A stretch of DNA of 48,805 bases from Gallionella sp. (lineage in GTDB: Bacteria; Pseudomonadota; Gammaproteobacteria; Burkholderiales; Gallionellaceae). The DNA lies in the NCBI GenBank assembly GCA_017880865.1, contig JADGRL010000020.1:1-48805 (forward strand). Reading direction: 5' to 3'. The notes under the pieces are model-generated. The model ran no database searches, was not told where the DNA came from, and saw nothing but the letters and a program-made list of their open reading frames with translations. Positions 37,293 to 45,675 of this stretch are shown piece by piece (within the stretch, counting starts at the first letter, position 1; each line of letters begins with the position of its first letter). The translations under genes and the position numbers were made by a program.

Positions 37293-38188
37293 AAATCCTG
37301 CTGCTCGGCAAGAACGGCCAGGTAGGCTGGGAGCTGCAGCGCAGCTTGGCCCCGTTGGGCGAGTTGATTGCGCTGGATCACGATAGTAAAGATTTTTGTG
37401 GCGATTTCACCGATCTGGACGGTCTGGCGCAAACGGTTCGCGCCGTCGCACCCGATGTGATCGTCAATGCCGCTGCGCACACAGCGGTAGACAAGGCCGA
37501 AAGCGAACCTGAGTTGGTGCGCACTCTCAACGCGCTCGCCCCCGGTGTGCTGGCGCAGGAAGCGAGGCGAGCCGGTGCATGGTTGATTCATTATTCCACC
37601 GATTATGTGTTTGATGGTGGCGGTGAAAAGCCCTGGCTGGAAACCGATCCAGTCGCGCCGCTGAGCGTATATGGCGCGACCAAGCTGGAAGGCGAGCAGC
37701 TGATCCTGCAATCCGGTTGCCAGCATTTGATATTTCGCACCAGCTGGGTGTATGGCGCACGCGGCGGCAATTTTGCCAAGACCATGCTGAGACTGGCCAG
37801 CGAGCGCGAGAGCCTCAGCGTCATCGACGACCAGATAGGCGCACCTACCGGGGCGGATCTGCTGGCTGACATTACCGCCCACGCGATCCGCACCGTACGG
37901 CAGCGACCCGAGTTATCCGGCCTGTATCATCTGGTGGCGGGAGGTGAAACTTCGTGGCACGGCTACGCCAGCTTCGTGATCGACTTTGCCCGGTGTGCGG
38001 GCATCCCGCTCAAGGTCGCGCCCGATGCGATCAAGCCGGTGCCCACCAGCGCATTCCCCACGGCAGCCCGCCGACCGCACAATTCGCGTATGGATACGAC
38101 CAAGCTGCAACACGCTTTCGATTTGAAACTGCCTGCATGGGAAATCGGCGTGGCGCGCATGTTGAGCGAAGTGCTGGATAAATCGTAG
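37289..38188 (+). CDS. rfbD: dTDP-4-dehydrorhamnose reductase
   Basis: Final step to dTDP-L-rhamnose. The 299-residue SDR has [42 protein letters not shown] and the catalytic YGATKLEGE. Translationally coupled to rfbB. It is the last gene of the plus-strand polysaccharide operon; no good terminator was found after it. Separation from rfbA/rfbC by about 19 kb suggests that the rest of the locus was inserted between two halves of the rml set. Confidence 0.95.
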   Translation: MKILLLGKNGQVGWELQRSLAPLGELIALDHDSKDFCGDFTDLDGLAQTVRAVAPDVIVNAAAHTAVDKAESEPELVRTLNALAPGVLAQEARRAGAWLIHYSTDYVFDGGGEKPWLETDPVAPLSVYGATKLEGEQLILQSGCQHLIFRTSWVYGARGGNFAKTMLRLASERESLSVIDDQIGAPTGADLLADITAHAIRTVRQRPELSGLYHLVAGGETSWHGYASFVIDFARCAGIPLKVAPDAIKPVPTSAFPTAARRPHNSRMDTTKLQHAFDLKLPAWEIGVARMLSEVLDKS

Positions 38189-38287
38189 CGCGAGGCGCAA
38201 TAGAAACCGGAGTTACGCGAGATCAGTTATTGCACCTAGCACCTAGCCTGAATATTGCATAAACTTTTCGTAGAGCATTTGCCTATC

Positions 38288-38351
38288 GTGAACACTCATT
38301 CTGGTGAATGGCAAAAAGTGTTCACGTTCGAGCAGAGTCGGTGTTCACGTT
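38288..38351. repeat. Repeated GTGTTCACGTT motif, possible relic of an IS21-type end
   Basis: Two direct copies of GTGTTCACGTT (38318-38328 and 38341-38351) lie 23 bases apart, and an inverted GTGAACAC is at 38288-38295. Multiple short terminal repeats of this kind resemble the ends of some IS21-family elements, as I recall. No transposase is here. The stretch 38189-38430 otherwise holds no gene and no clear terminator. CACCTAG is repeated in tandem at about 38235. Confidence 0.4.
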
Positions 38352-38430
38352 GCCCCAGAATATGCACCTGTCAAGCTAATGGCAACATTTTAACAGCACA
38401 ATCTGACAATTTGCGCCAACACCACCACTT

Positions 38431-41400
38431 TCAAGGGGTGGGTTGATCGAATTGGTCTGCGTCCAGGGTAGGTAGACTTGCCCAAACCGCAATAATGAAG
38501 AGGGCACGATTGAGTGTGCGCTGATAACCCAGTTGGTGTTTTTTTCCTTTTTCGGACTGCAATATAAGGCCGATTCGGCTGTTCGAATTTGTTTTTTCCG
38601 AGCTATGCGATAGTCGTTTATCTTGGCGAACGGGCAGCCCAAGCGATTTTAGATATTTCTCCGTTGGCTCCCAAAATGCTGGTTCATCCTTATTGGGATT
38701 TGCTGGAATGATTGCATCCAAATCAGCCGGCGAAATACCAAACTCTTTCATGGCATCCAATAGCGCCACCAGATCGCTACGTTTAGTAATAAGAAGATAA
38801 GTCTTGTGCGGGTGATAGGCATCAATCCAGATTTGGCTTGCGATGGTTGGTGATCCGGAATCTATTGCGGATTTACTTATGGCTTCTAAAAAAACACGAA
38901 CCCGCTGCGATTCTTTATCAAGGGTTGTACCACGTGATGCAGGCTTAAATACCCAAGGATCATCGGGGTTAGTCTGCGGAATGGCAAAATCGGCAAAACC
39001 AGTCCGCTCTTGGAGCATTGAAGCGGACAACAAAGTTGATGTGACAATCCTATTTGTAGTAAGAAATCGATCTGCGAGACCATCAATCGAATCACGCAAT
39101 GTAGCGATTGCCAATAATCGATCAACATCCGCTGGAGTGAGAGTTGATTGTGCGGAAAGAGTTGTAGGCGACGAAACGTCGTGTTGAAGACCCGACTGTA
39201 GTTTCGGGGTGGGAATAGTCGATTTCCGCATGAAATATTCTGATAGTGAAGCTAGTGAAGCTAGTGAAGCACCCTTTCCCAATCGTGATCTGACCTGACG
39301 CATATTATCGTAGGATGTCTGGAAGGCGTAAGCAAGAGCCTTGTCGTCCATGTTTACTGTTTCCTTAACGATCCATTCCTTGAGTACGATGTCGGCAAGA
39401 TGAACATAATGTCGGTGCGTAACATCGGGACTGGCGTGGCCCATGAACAGTGCCATCGCGTACAAACCCCGGCGCGACAGGCGAGAGTTTCCGATCAGGA
39501 TGTCGCGAACGTCCTTGGGAGAAACATCATCCCACAGCGCACGATAAATGTCGCCCAAGCGCCCGAACGGGACATTATCCAGAATCATTGCCAGAAAGAG
39601 GCGTGTTGCGCATGTGTGACGCAAGTGACGAAGTCGAATTTGTTGATCACCAGTCACCGCGCGCAAAGCTTCAACCACAACGCGTACACTCTCACTGCGG
39701 TCAGCCAAGTCGCGTTTGCCGGATAGCTTGGAAAACAGCGCCGCCAGATTGTCATTATCGGCATATGTTTCTACATGCGCCAGCCACATTGTTACAAGGT
39801 CGCGTTCCACCTCGCTTAATTTTCCGATCAGTGGCAGCTGGCGAACGCCGTTATCTGTCTTTGTTTCACCATGGACGCTGTTGCGTATATATACGACCAT
39901 CTCACCATCTTGCAGTATTACATCGGAAATGGTCAGTCGAATTATTTCTCCGGTGCGCAAGCCAAATCGATATCCGAAGAACAGAATGGCGGCATGCCGT
40001 AATCTTTGTTTAAAATCTGGATGGCTGGGGTCCTTTAATAGAATATCCAGAGCTTTTCCGTACTCCTCAGTTGTGACAATTCCGGCATCAACGGCTTCTG
40101 CTTCCACTAAATCTTCATCGATAACTTCACTCCAATCCACCGCCGGCATGGCGTAGGTGGAAATTAGGAATGCATGGAAGTTCTTCACGCGCTTCGCAAC
40201 GTATGCTCGATTATTGACTGTTGCAGAAGCTAGCACATCGCGATAGATGGCCTCAATTTGCAGATCCGACAGCGCGAGAAAGTCGAATTCATATGCCAGT
40301 GAAATTAACCGGTTGCCGATCGTTCTGCCGTAGGTAATTACTGAGCTAGCAGCCAAATCGGGTTCTTTTATAGTGCCATTGCGGCACAAATGAATTACCC
40401 AGGCAGCGACAAGCCCGCCGATGGGCGGAAAGACCTTTGATTTGTCATTGAGTAAATCATGAATTCGCGACTCTACCTTTCCTTTTTTGGCATTGGAGCG
40501 CGCATCAGTTTTACCTGTACCCTTATTTCTTGGCGATGGACCAAAGGCCTTATTGATTTCATCCCAGAACGCCATTGCCTGCTTGAAGTCTCCAGCCTGG
40601 TTAAATTGTTTTATCGGTTGGATGTCATCGCATGGAGCGGTGGTGGGCAAAGTACTTGGTGTCGTGTTCAGTGTGCCGGATTCCCCGGTAACGAGCCTGA
40701 GCCAGTTTGATAGTGGGACTGATGCGCAGGGAATTTCACCCTCAGCATAAGCGCGAATCACACCCGGCAGGCGAAATCGCCAACGGTGTCTGGAAAGTTG
40801 GATCAAGGGAAGCAGCAGCTCACTTATTGCTGGTGGAATTTTCGATTTCTTTCCTCTCGATTTTATTTTCTGTCTGGGTGCCTTGATGAGCTGCAGAATT
40901 TCATCGAGTGATTGGGATACCTTTTCAGCCGAAGGTGCGGGCTGGTTTTGATCAAAACTTTTCCAGTAACCCAGAAGAAGTGCACATGACACCTTATCAG
41001 GCATCCAGCGGCGAATTGGCGATTCGGCAGATTCATAGATATCGACAATCAGTTCGCCATCAATGCGGTTAATGCGACCGCCAAGTCCGGTTGCAAGGGT
41101 ATCAAGAAAACGTGGTGATGACTGTGCGCCAAAAATGCATGAAGAAATTAATATTTCCGCAATCCTCATTTCAATACTTGGGCCTTTCCAGGCCTTTGAT
41201 GACAGATATGAAAGGAATCGATTTCCAATTTCGTCAGTTATTGATGCGGCACGGGAAGAGTCTGTGTCGAAACATGATGGTTCTTTATTTGCTAATGCCA
41301 GCCTTCCAGGAATCTTGACTGATTTTCCCGCTCGCTTGAGTTTGAGCAGATGCCTGCGAAACAGCGACAGTCGGATCAGAACTCTTCCGTCTGCAGATTT

Positions 41401-42378
41401 ATTTTTAATTATGTCCTGTAGCGAATCCACATCTGCATCGGGAATTACATCGGGTGTGCCTGTTGAAAATTTTTCCTTGAATAATGTGAGCACGGCTTCG
41501 GTATCATTTTGCAAAGTATTTTCACGATTTGCAGATCGTACCTTGGGGCCGAACGGGATTGATGCTTTGAGATGTTTGGAATTAATTGACGGGCGGCATA
41601 CAGGAAATCTGCTCGGTGCGCTCAGCCCCTCCACCTCACTCCACCCTTGTTCCTTAAGATAGGCCTCAAGTAAGGAAATAACAATGCCTGCAACGACCTC
41701 TGGGGCAAGCGGAGATCTTGCACTAAACGGTGAGCATCCCGCTTCGATGTGGCCAAGTTGTGCGTCGATCACCTCAGATGGGCAATTATTTTCATGCAGC
41801 CAGGATGAAAGTAAATGTCTGTTTGAGTTTAGGGGCAATATCCAGGCGCTGCCTAGCATCGCTTTGAGCGTGGACGGTTGAATGCGAATCCATTCCATCT
41901 CACCATCCTTTTCCTGAAGGAAGAAAAACAAGGGAATTGGATGCGGATAGTCCGGTTCGGTCACGGCCCAAATCTGGTTCGCTAGTATTGAGTTTTGTGG
42001 CCGGATGTATCTGGATAAACTACGCAGATGCGCAATGTAATTTTCGAGTTGTGAAATAGCTTGGGGAGGCAACCAAGCGATGCGGGTTTGATGTGCCGAA
42101 CTGACTACTTTGTCCTCGATGAGGACTGTGCGATTTTTGACATCGAAAGTACATAAATCGAAAAACGGATCGCTTACGGCTCGATGCTCGGTCGCGAAAG
42201 CGAGCATTTGCTGGGTATATAGCGCCATTGCATTGTGAGCCTCAACTAGCGACTTGCCTTTTTTAGAAACCAGACTGCTACAGTTGTTTTTCATAAAAGC
42301 AACGAACTCCATGACTTTAGAAAGTTCCGGAGTTAAATAGCTGCCTATGAGGGTTTTTTTAGCTGCAGAATCGGTCAT
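38431..42378 (-). CDS. Giant tyrosine recombinase (1315 aa)
   Basis: A site-specific recombinase far longer than the usual 300-450 residues. The intact catalytic core lies at about residues 780-1000: Arg in GLRTGEIIRL (about 807), HLRHTCATRLF (H-x-x-R, about 915), MGHASPDVTHRHYVH with His (about 979) and the Tyr nucleophile (about 989). The N-terminal part has a second, degenerate recombinase-like motif near residues 190-225 (RHLLSSWL, then AQLGH), suggesting a duplicated or fused core. A tail of about 300 residues follows the catalytic domain. Its ATG overlaps the 829-aa gene by four bases, so the two work together. Function as an integrase is inferred from the motifs. Confidence 0.85.
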   Translation of the reverse strand: MTDSAAKKTLIGSYLTPELSKVMEFVAFMKNNCSSLVSKKGKSLVEAHNAMALYTQQMLAFATEHRAVSDPFFDLCTFDVKNRTVLIEDKVVSSAHQTRIAWLPPQAISQLENYIAHLRSLSRYIRPQNSILANQIWAVTEPDYPHPIPLFFFLQEKDGEMEWIRIQPSTLKAMLGSAWILPLNSNRHLLSSWLHENNCPSEVIDAQLGHIEAGCSPFSARSPLAPEVVAGIVISLLEAYLKEQGWSEVEGLSAPSRFPVCRPSINSKHLKASIPFGPKVRSANRENTLQNDTEAVLTLFKEKFSTGTPDVIPDADVDSLQDIIKNKSADGRVLIRLSLFRRHLLKLKRAGKSVKIPGRLALANKEPSCFDTDSSRAASITDEIGNRFLSYLSSKAWKGPSIEMRIAEILISSCIFGAQSSPRFLDTLATGLGGRINRIDGELIVDIYESAESPIRRWMPDKVSCALLLGYWKSFDQNQPAPSAEKVSQSLDEILQLIKAPRQKIKSRGKKSKIPPAISELLLPLIQLSRHRWRFRLPGVIRAYAEGEIPCASVPLSNWLRLVTGESGTLNTTPSTLPTTAPCDDIQPIKQFNQAGDFKQAMAFWDEINKAFGPSPRNKGTGKTDARSNAKKGKVESRIHDLLNDKSKVFPPIGGLVAAWVIHLCRNGTIKEPDLAASSVITYGRTIGNRLISLAYEFDFLALSDLQIEAIYRDVLASATVNNRAYVAKRVKNFHAFLISTYAMPAVDWSEVIDEDLVEAEAVDAGIVTTEEYGKALDILLKDPSHPDFKQRLRHAAILFFGYRFGLRTGEIIRLTISDVILQDGEMVVYIRNSVHGETKTDNGVRQLPLIGKLSEVERDLVTMWLAHVETYADNDNLAALFSKLSGKRDLADRSESVRVVVEALRAVTGDQQIRLRHLRHTCATRLFLAMILDNVPFGRLGDIYRALWDDVSPKDVRDILIGNSRLSRRGLYAMALFMGHASPDVTHRHYVHLADIVLKEWIVKETVNMDDKALAYAFQTSYDNMRQVRSRLGKGASLASLASLSEYFMRKSTIPTPKLQSGLQHDVSSPTTLSAQSTLTPADVDRLLAIATLRDSIDGLADRFLTTNRIVTSTLLSASMLQERTGFADFAIPQTNPDDPWVFKPASRGTTLDKESQRVRVFLEAISKSAIDSGSPTIASQIWIDAYHPHKTYLLITKRSDLVALLDAMKEFGISPADLDAIIPANPNKDEPAFWEPTEKYLKSLGLPVRQDKRLSHSSEKTNSNSRIGLILQSEKGKKHQLGYQRTLNRALFIIAVWASLPTLDADQFDQPTP

Positions 42379-44864
42379 GATTCCTTCCCTAAAATTCGTG
42401 TTGTGGCCTGATCGTATATTTGGCGCAATACGTCTTCAGAATAGGAGGTGTAGTAGACGCCCGCGGGTGGCATGTCAGTGGGAAGCGACGACAGGAGGTG
42501 AGTGGCAACCGGATCTTGAGCAACCCGCATGATCTCTGCACTCAATACATTTCTTATTTTTCCAGGCAAGAGGCGCATGTCCCGCGTCCTATGCTGTTCG
42601 AGAAACTGGCGGACAACTTTGTCTGCTCCTGCATTATCCAGTTTTAGATATGCGCCAATATTTTTATATTGAAGGTTAGGTTTGACATTTGAGTCGATCA
42701 AACCAAGCTCTCCGAAAAGGGCTGGAAATGGCGGCGCTAATGAAAGATCGATAAATTGGCCGTGATTTCCTAGAAGGATTTTTTCCTGCTCACTTGGTCG
42801 AAATGCGTGAGGCGGGCTTTGGATGTACTTACGATATACTGGGCCGAATATTAACGCTCCCCGAATGTTCGCTGAGTGTGTAAGACACAGTTGCAATATT
42901 TGATCGATGCTCTGGCCGATTGCCAGCATCAGCCAGACAAGAAATGCGCCCTGTTTTTCTGAGACGGAAGCATTTTCGAGAGTAGCGCTATCCTTCAATG
43001 CGTGCCTGAGAGCCACAATCTCAAATTTGTTTAAACAATCCCAAGCCCAAGGCAATCGCTGGTTATCCATTGCCGTGCGGTAGTTTGTATATCGAACTTC
43101 TAGTGATTGCACAGCGGCCAGTTGGACTGGCTGGTCTACAGGTGTGTCCTGCAGTGGAATGATATGAATCATGTCAGGTGCAAGACCATCGGAATCTGCA
43201 TCAACATGCGCCCTCTGTTTTGGAAACAAATTGAACGATGGCCGGACCGAATGTTTTCGCCCCGAGCGTGAATAATTATTGGTGGCAGGCTGGATTACTA
43301 CTGAATGGTCTTGCTCTTGCAAGGGTAACTTCGTGACAGTATGTTCGTGCCTGGGTGTATTTTTTTGATTTTGATTTGTATATTCTAAAATCAGTTGTAT
43401 TGTATGAATGAATGAGTGTTTATCTGGATATCTCAAATATGGGTTAGTTGGTGGAGTTTCATTTGCTTTTTCAAAGAATAACTCTTTCCATTTTTCGGGT
43501 GAGGAGATTGGCCATTCAGGAAGGTACATCTGTGCAAGTTGGAGGTGAGTCCATTTGAGCGTGCAACACTTTCGGATTGTGTTGGCTAAGATTTTTTCAC
43601 CAACGAAGAAAGTAAACCGTTCAGCAAAATGTAAATCAAGTTCTTCGTAGATAGCGTAATAGCCGCTGAGCAAAATTGCCTTGGCCGGAAGAAGTCCTGA
43701 TGGAGCCGCTTTGTCTATCTCGGTAACAAGGCAAGAAATAAGGGGATGTTCACCAAGCTTGCTGCGCCAATATTTTTCTTGAGGTAACAAAGGTGAACTA
43801 CCGAATAAATTTCGCAAAATGTCTAGGACCTTGCAGATAGTGGCTGCCCAGCGCGGCCATATATCTGAAAATCGTGGGCAGAGTGCTTCGGCGATTGGAA
43901 GCAGTGGTTCTATAGCCTGAAGAACTATATCGAGTTTATCGACAGGTCTGTCGCAAAAACTAATTACACTTAAAATTTCGCGAAAGGTTTTTGCTGTAGA
44001 TACTTCATCTGCAGAAGGATTGTCACCTAGGATTATTTTTTCTATTTCGTCTAATCTACTGGGGGGCTGAGTTACCACCGAAGAATGTTGTTTCGGTGAT
44101 TGTGTGTGTATCGGCTGAGCTGGGAGAGGATTCTCTGGTTTGGAAGGCCGGGTATTTACATGCCTGTCGAGTTCGGGAACTAATGTTGCAGAGTTCGTAT
44201 TGGGATTGCTGGTGGCTTTGGGTTGCTGAGAATCTAATTCGTGACTCAGCACTTCCTGTATGCGGATTGTCAGATCGATAATCTTGGATGTAATGATATT
44301 GCTCTGTGATTCGCTGGCTAATGAATCGATTATTCCTTGAAATGAATGAGCGTCGCCAACTAAAGATAAAATTTTATTGGATAATCGATCCCTCATGATT
44401 ATTCGCAGTTCATTTACAAATTTAACGACGTCAGGCGAAACTGGATGCCAAGGCGTATTAGCTTTCCAAGCTTTCGCGAGCAATAATCCAAGAACTATTT
44501 GACAGCCCCAATGGAAAGAAATTTGCGCCTTCCATTGGTTGCCCTGTGTAAACAAGGAATAGACGGGATAATCTTCATACCGCCCGGACATAGGATTATT
44601 GTCTACGCATGATTGACGGAGGCGTGACGGTAGTAGGTCTTTATTTTTACAGATTGAGTGACTCAACGAAACCAACTCGGAGAGTGTGGGTGACGCGGGT
44701 GCCAATCTTAACATTTCGCGGGCTGCTGATTGCATCGAGAAAGCCGCTTCGTAAATGCCCGCGCAATCCTGAGGTGCGTGAATCAGCTCCAGAAGTCTAA
44801 CTAGCTTGTCTGTATCGACGCCCTTGTCTTTAAGCTCTTGAAGTGGGATTTCGAATGAGGCCAA
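42375..44864 (-). CDS. Recombinase-associated 829-aa protein, unknown family
   Basis: An 829-residue protein with no domain I can firmly name. TTG 44864 is the start: MASFEIPLQELK aligns with MTTFKIPIQELK of the truncated paralogue upstream. A Pro/Ser/Gln-rich linker is at about 225-265. The last 100 residues (KIRNVLSAEIMRVAQD, then HLLSSL and YYTSYSEDVL) faintly resemble the end of a tyrosine recombinase, with a Tyr but without the Arg-His-Arg set, so it may be a degenerate recombinase or accessory factor. Coupled by ATGA overlap to the giant recombinase. An 18-base piece of its 5' end recurs at 45525-45542. Confidence 0.65.
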   Translation of the reverse strand: MASFEIPLQELKDKGVDTDKLVRLLELIHAPQDCAGIYEAAFSMQSAAREMLRLAPASPTLSELVSLSHSICKNKDLLPSRLRQSCVDNNPMSGRYEDYPVYSLFTQGNQWKAQISFHWGCQIVLGLLLAKAWKANTPWHPVSPDVVKFVNELRIIMRDRLSNKILSLVGDAHSFQGIIDSLASESQSNIITSKIIDLTIRIQEVLSHELDSQQPKATSNPNTNSATLVPELDRHVNTRPSKPENPLPAQPIHTQSPKQHSSVVTQPPSRLDEIEKIILGDNPSADEVSTAKTFREILSVISFCDRPVDKLDIVLQAIEPLLPIAEALCPRFSDIWPRWAATICKVLDILRNLFGSSPLLPQEKYWRSKLGEHPLISCLVTEIDKAAPSGLLPAKAILLSGYYAIYEELDLHFAERFTFFVGEKILANTIRKCCTLKWTHLQLAQMYLPEWPISSPEKWKELFFEKANETPPTNPYLRYPDKHSFIHTIQLILEYTNQNQKNTPRHEHTVTKLPLQEQDHSVVIQPATNNYSRSGRKHSVRPSFNLFPKQRAHVDADSDGLAPDMIHIIPLQDTPVDQPVQLAAVQSLEVRYTNYRTAMDNQRLPWAWDCLNKFEIVALRHALKDSATLENASVSEKQGAFLVWLMLAIGQSIDQILQLCLTHSANIRGALIFGPVYRKYIQSPPHAFRPSEQEKILLGNHGQFIDLSLAPPFPALFGELGLIDSNVKPNLQYKNIGAYLKLDNAGADKVVRQFLEQHRTRDMRLLPGKIRNVLSAEIMRVAQDPVATHLLSSLPTDMPPAGVYYTSYSEDVLRQIYDQATTRILGKES

Positions 44865-45152
44865 TGGTCATTACTCGTGGTGGTTGCCCAGCATCGTACA
44901 CCGGGGAAATATTTTCAAAAAGTGCAAATAACTGTTGTTGCTACAAGGGGGTGCCAGTAATGCACCATGCTTCAAAGAAGTGAGACTGATCTGTCCTTGA
45001 CCTCGCAGCCTAAATTGCACCTCAATATAATGGTATCTGGCCAGCGCGTACATGCATCTTCTATCTATTCAGCAGGCCGGGATATTTCTTTGTTCGCAGC
45101 GCTTCGAGCACTTTGCCCGTCAGCTTCCACGCATCGCCATTGATGCGTGTGA
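44865..45152. other. Gap between the 829-aa gene and its truncated copy
   Basis: On the minus strand, 45163 to about 45062 reads as a 33-codon ORF starting MELITRINGDAWKLTGKVLE and ending at a TAG. It is joined directly to the truncated paralogue's breakpoint near 45170, so it is probably the tail of an unrelated gene brought in by recombination. I do not recognise it. The rest shows no gene or strong signal. Confidence 0.4.
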
Positions 45153-45455
45153 TCAGTTCCATCCATAGTCATCGTACCTGCCATACATTGGGTTATTGTC
45201 CTCGAGTGATTTTTCCCTAGGTAGTAGATGTGAGTGTGTTGATAAGTTTTGAGTGAAAGATACCAACTCTTCAAGCTTGGCTAATTTTTTTGCCAGACAA
45301 TAGATTGATACAGATGAAGAATGCAGGGTATGAATTATCGCTGCTAAGTTTGAACATTCTGGAGGCGCGCCGATTAGATCCAGAAATTTATTAAGCTTGT
45401 CTACATCCGCACCCATATTTTTGAGCTCTTGAATTGGGATTTTAAATGTAGTCAT
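45153..45455 (-). pseudogene. Truncated paralogue of the 829-aa gene
   Basis: Its 100 residues align along about 96 positions with the N-terminus of the 829-aa protein: FKIPIQELK for FEIPLQELK, DKLNKFLDLIGAP for DKLVRLLELIHAP, and DNNPMYGRYDDY for DNNPMSGRYEDY. It then breaks into foreign sequence and stops. The divergence shows an old duplicate, not a recent copy. It keeps a start and ribosome site (AGAAAG), so a small product may still be made. Confidence 0.75.
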
Positions 45456-45522
45456 CTTTCTACGCTTTCACGAAATATTATTGTGAAAATATGAAACTAG
45501 TCGTTAATGAATAACGATGGTA

Positions 45523-45636
45523 TCAATCAGCTCCAGAAGTCTCGGCCTGCGTCTTCACGAGGTCAATGTCTTCCGGATAACGCAGCGGCTGTTTGAACAG
45601 CAACTTATTGATACCTGTGCCGCCGCGGAAGGCAAT
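45523..45636 (-). pseudogene. abiEii toxin fragment, middle part
   Basis: The minus strand reads IAFRGGTGINKLLFKQPLRY, then PEDIDLVKTQAE. This is the nucleotidyltransferase core (GGT...N and the DxD) of an AbiEii toxin, truncated on both sides. Its 5' continuation is at 47402-47539; joining them at GGCAAT gives NGKIAFRGGT without shift. Its 3' part is replaced by AATCAGCTCCAGAAGTCT (plus strand), also found in the 829-aa gene. Confidence 0.85.
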
Positions 45637-45642
45637 GTAAGA

Positions 45643-45661
45643 TCCAAAATTATTTGCGAAT
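45643..45661 (+). repeat. Left inverted repeat of the Fic cassette
   Basis: TCCAAAATTATTTGCGAAT on the plus strand. It pairs with the sequence at 47376-47394 with one mismatch at its ninth position. Confidence 0.75.
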
Positions 45662-45675
45662 TATAATATCTACAT

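Larger units (their letters stand above)
38431..45455 (-). mobile_element. Recombinase module of an integrative element
   Basis: A minus-strand block of two overlapping long genes, a tyrosine recombinase and its partner, preceded by a truncated duplicate of the partner's 5' end. It lies next to a wrecked AbiE operon and a possible IS end, so the whole block looks like the core of an integrative element. The outer limits are not defined by sequence; no flanking att repeat was found. It resembles in outline multi-recombinase elements such as Tn554, RIT elements and GInts, but I cannot assign it to any. Confidence 0.5.

Noticed and set aside
45065..45274. Minus-strand 69-codon ORF overlapping the truncated paralogue
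   Set aside because: Its frame shifts relative to the homologous reading frame and the similarity to the 829-aa protein is only in the other frame.
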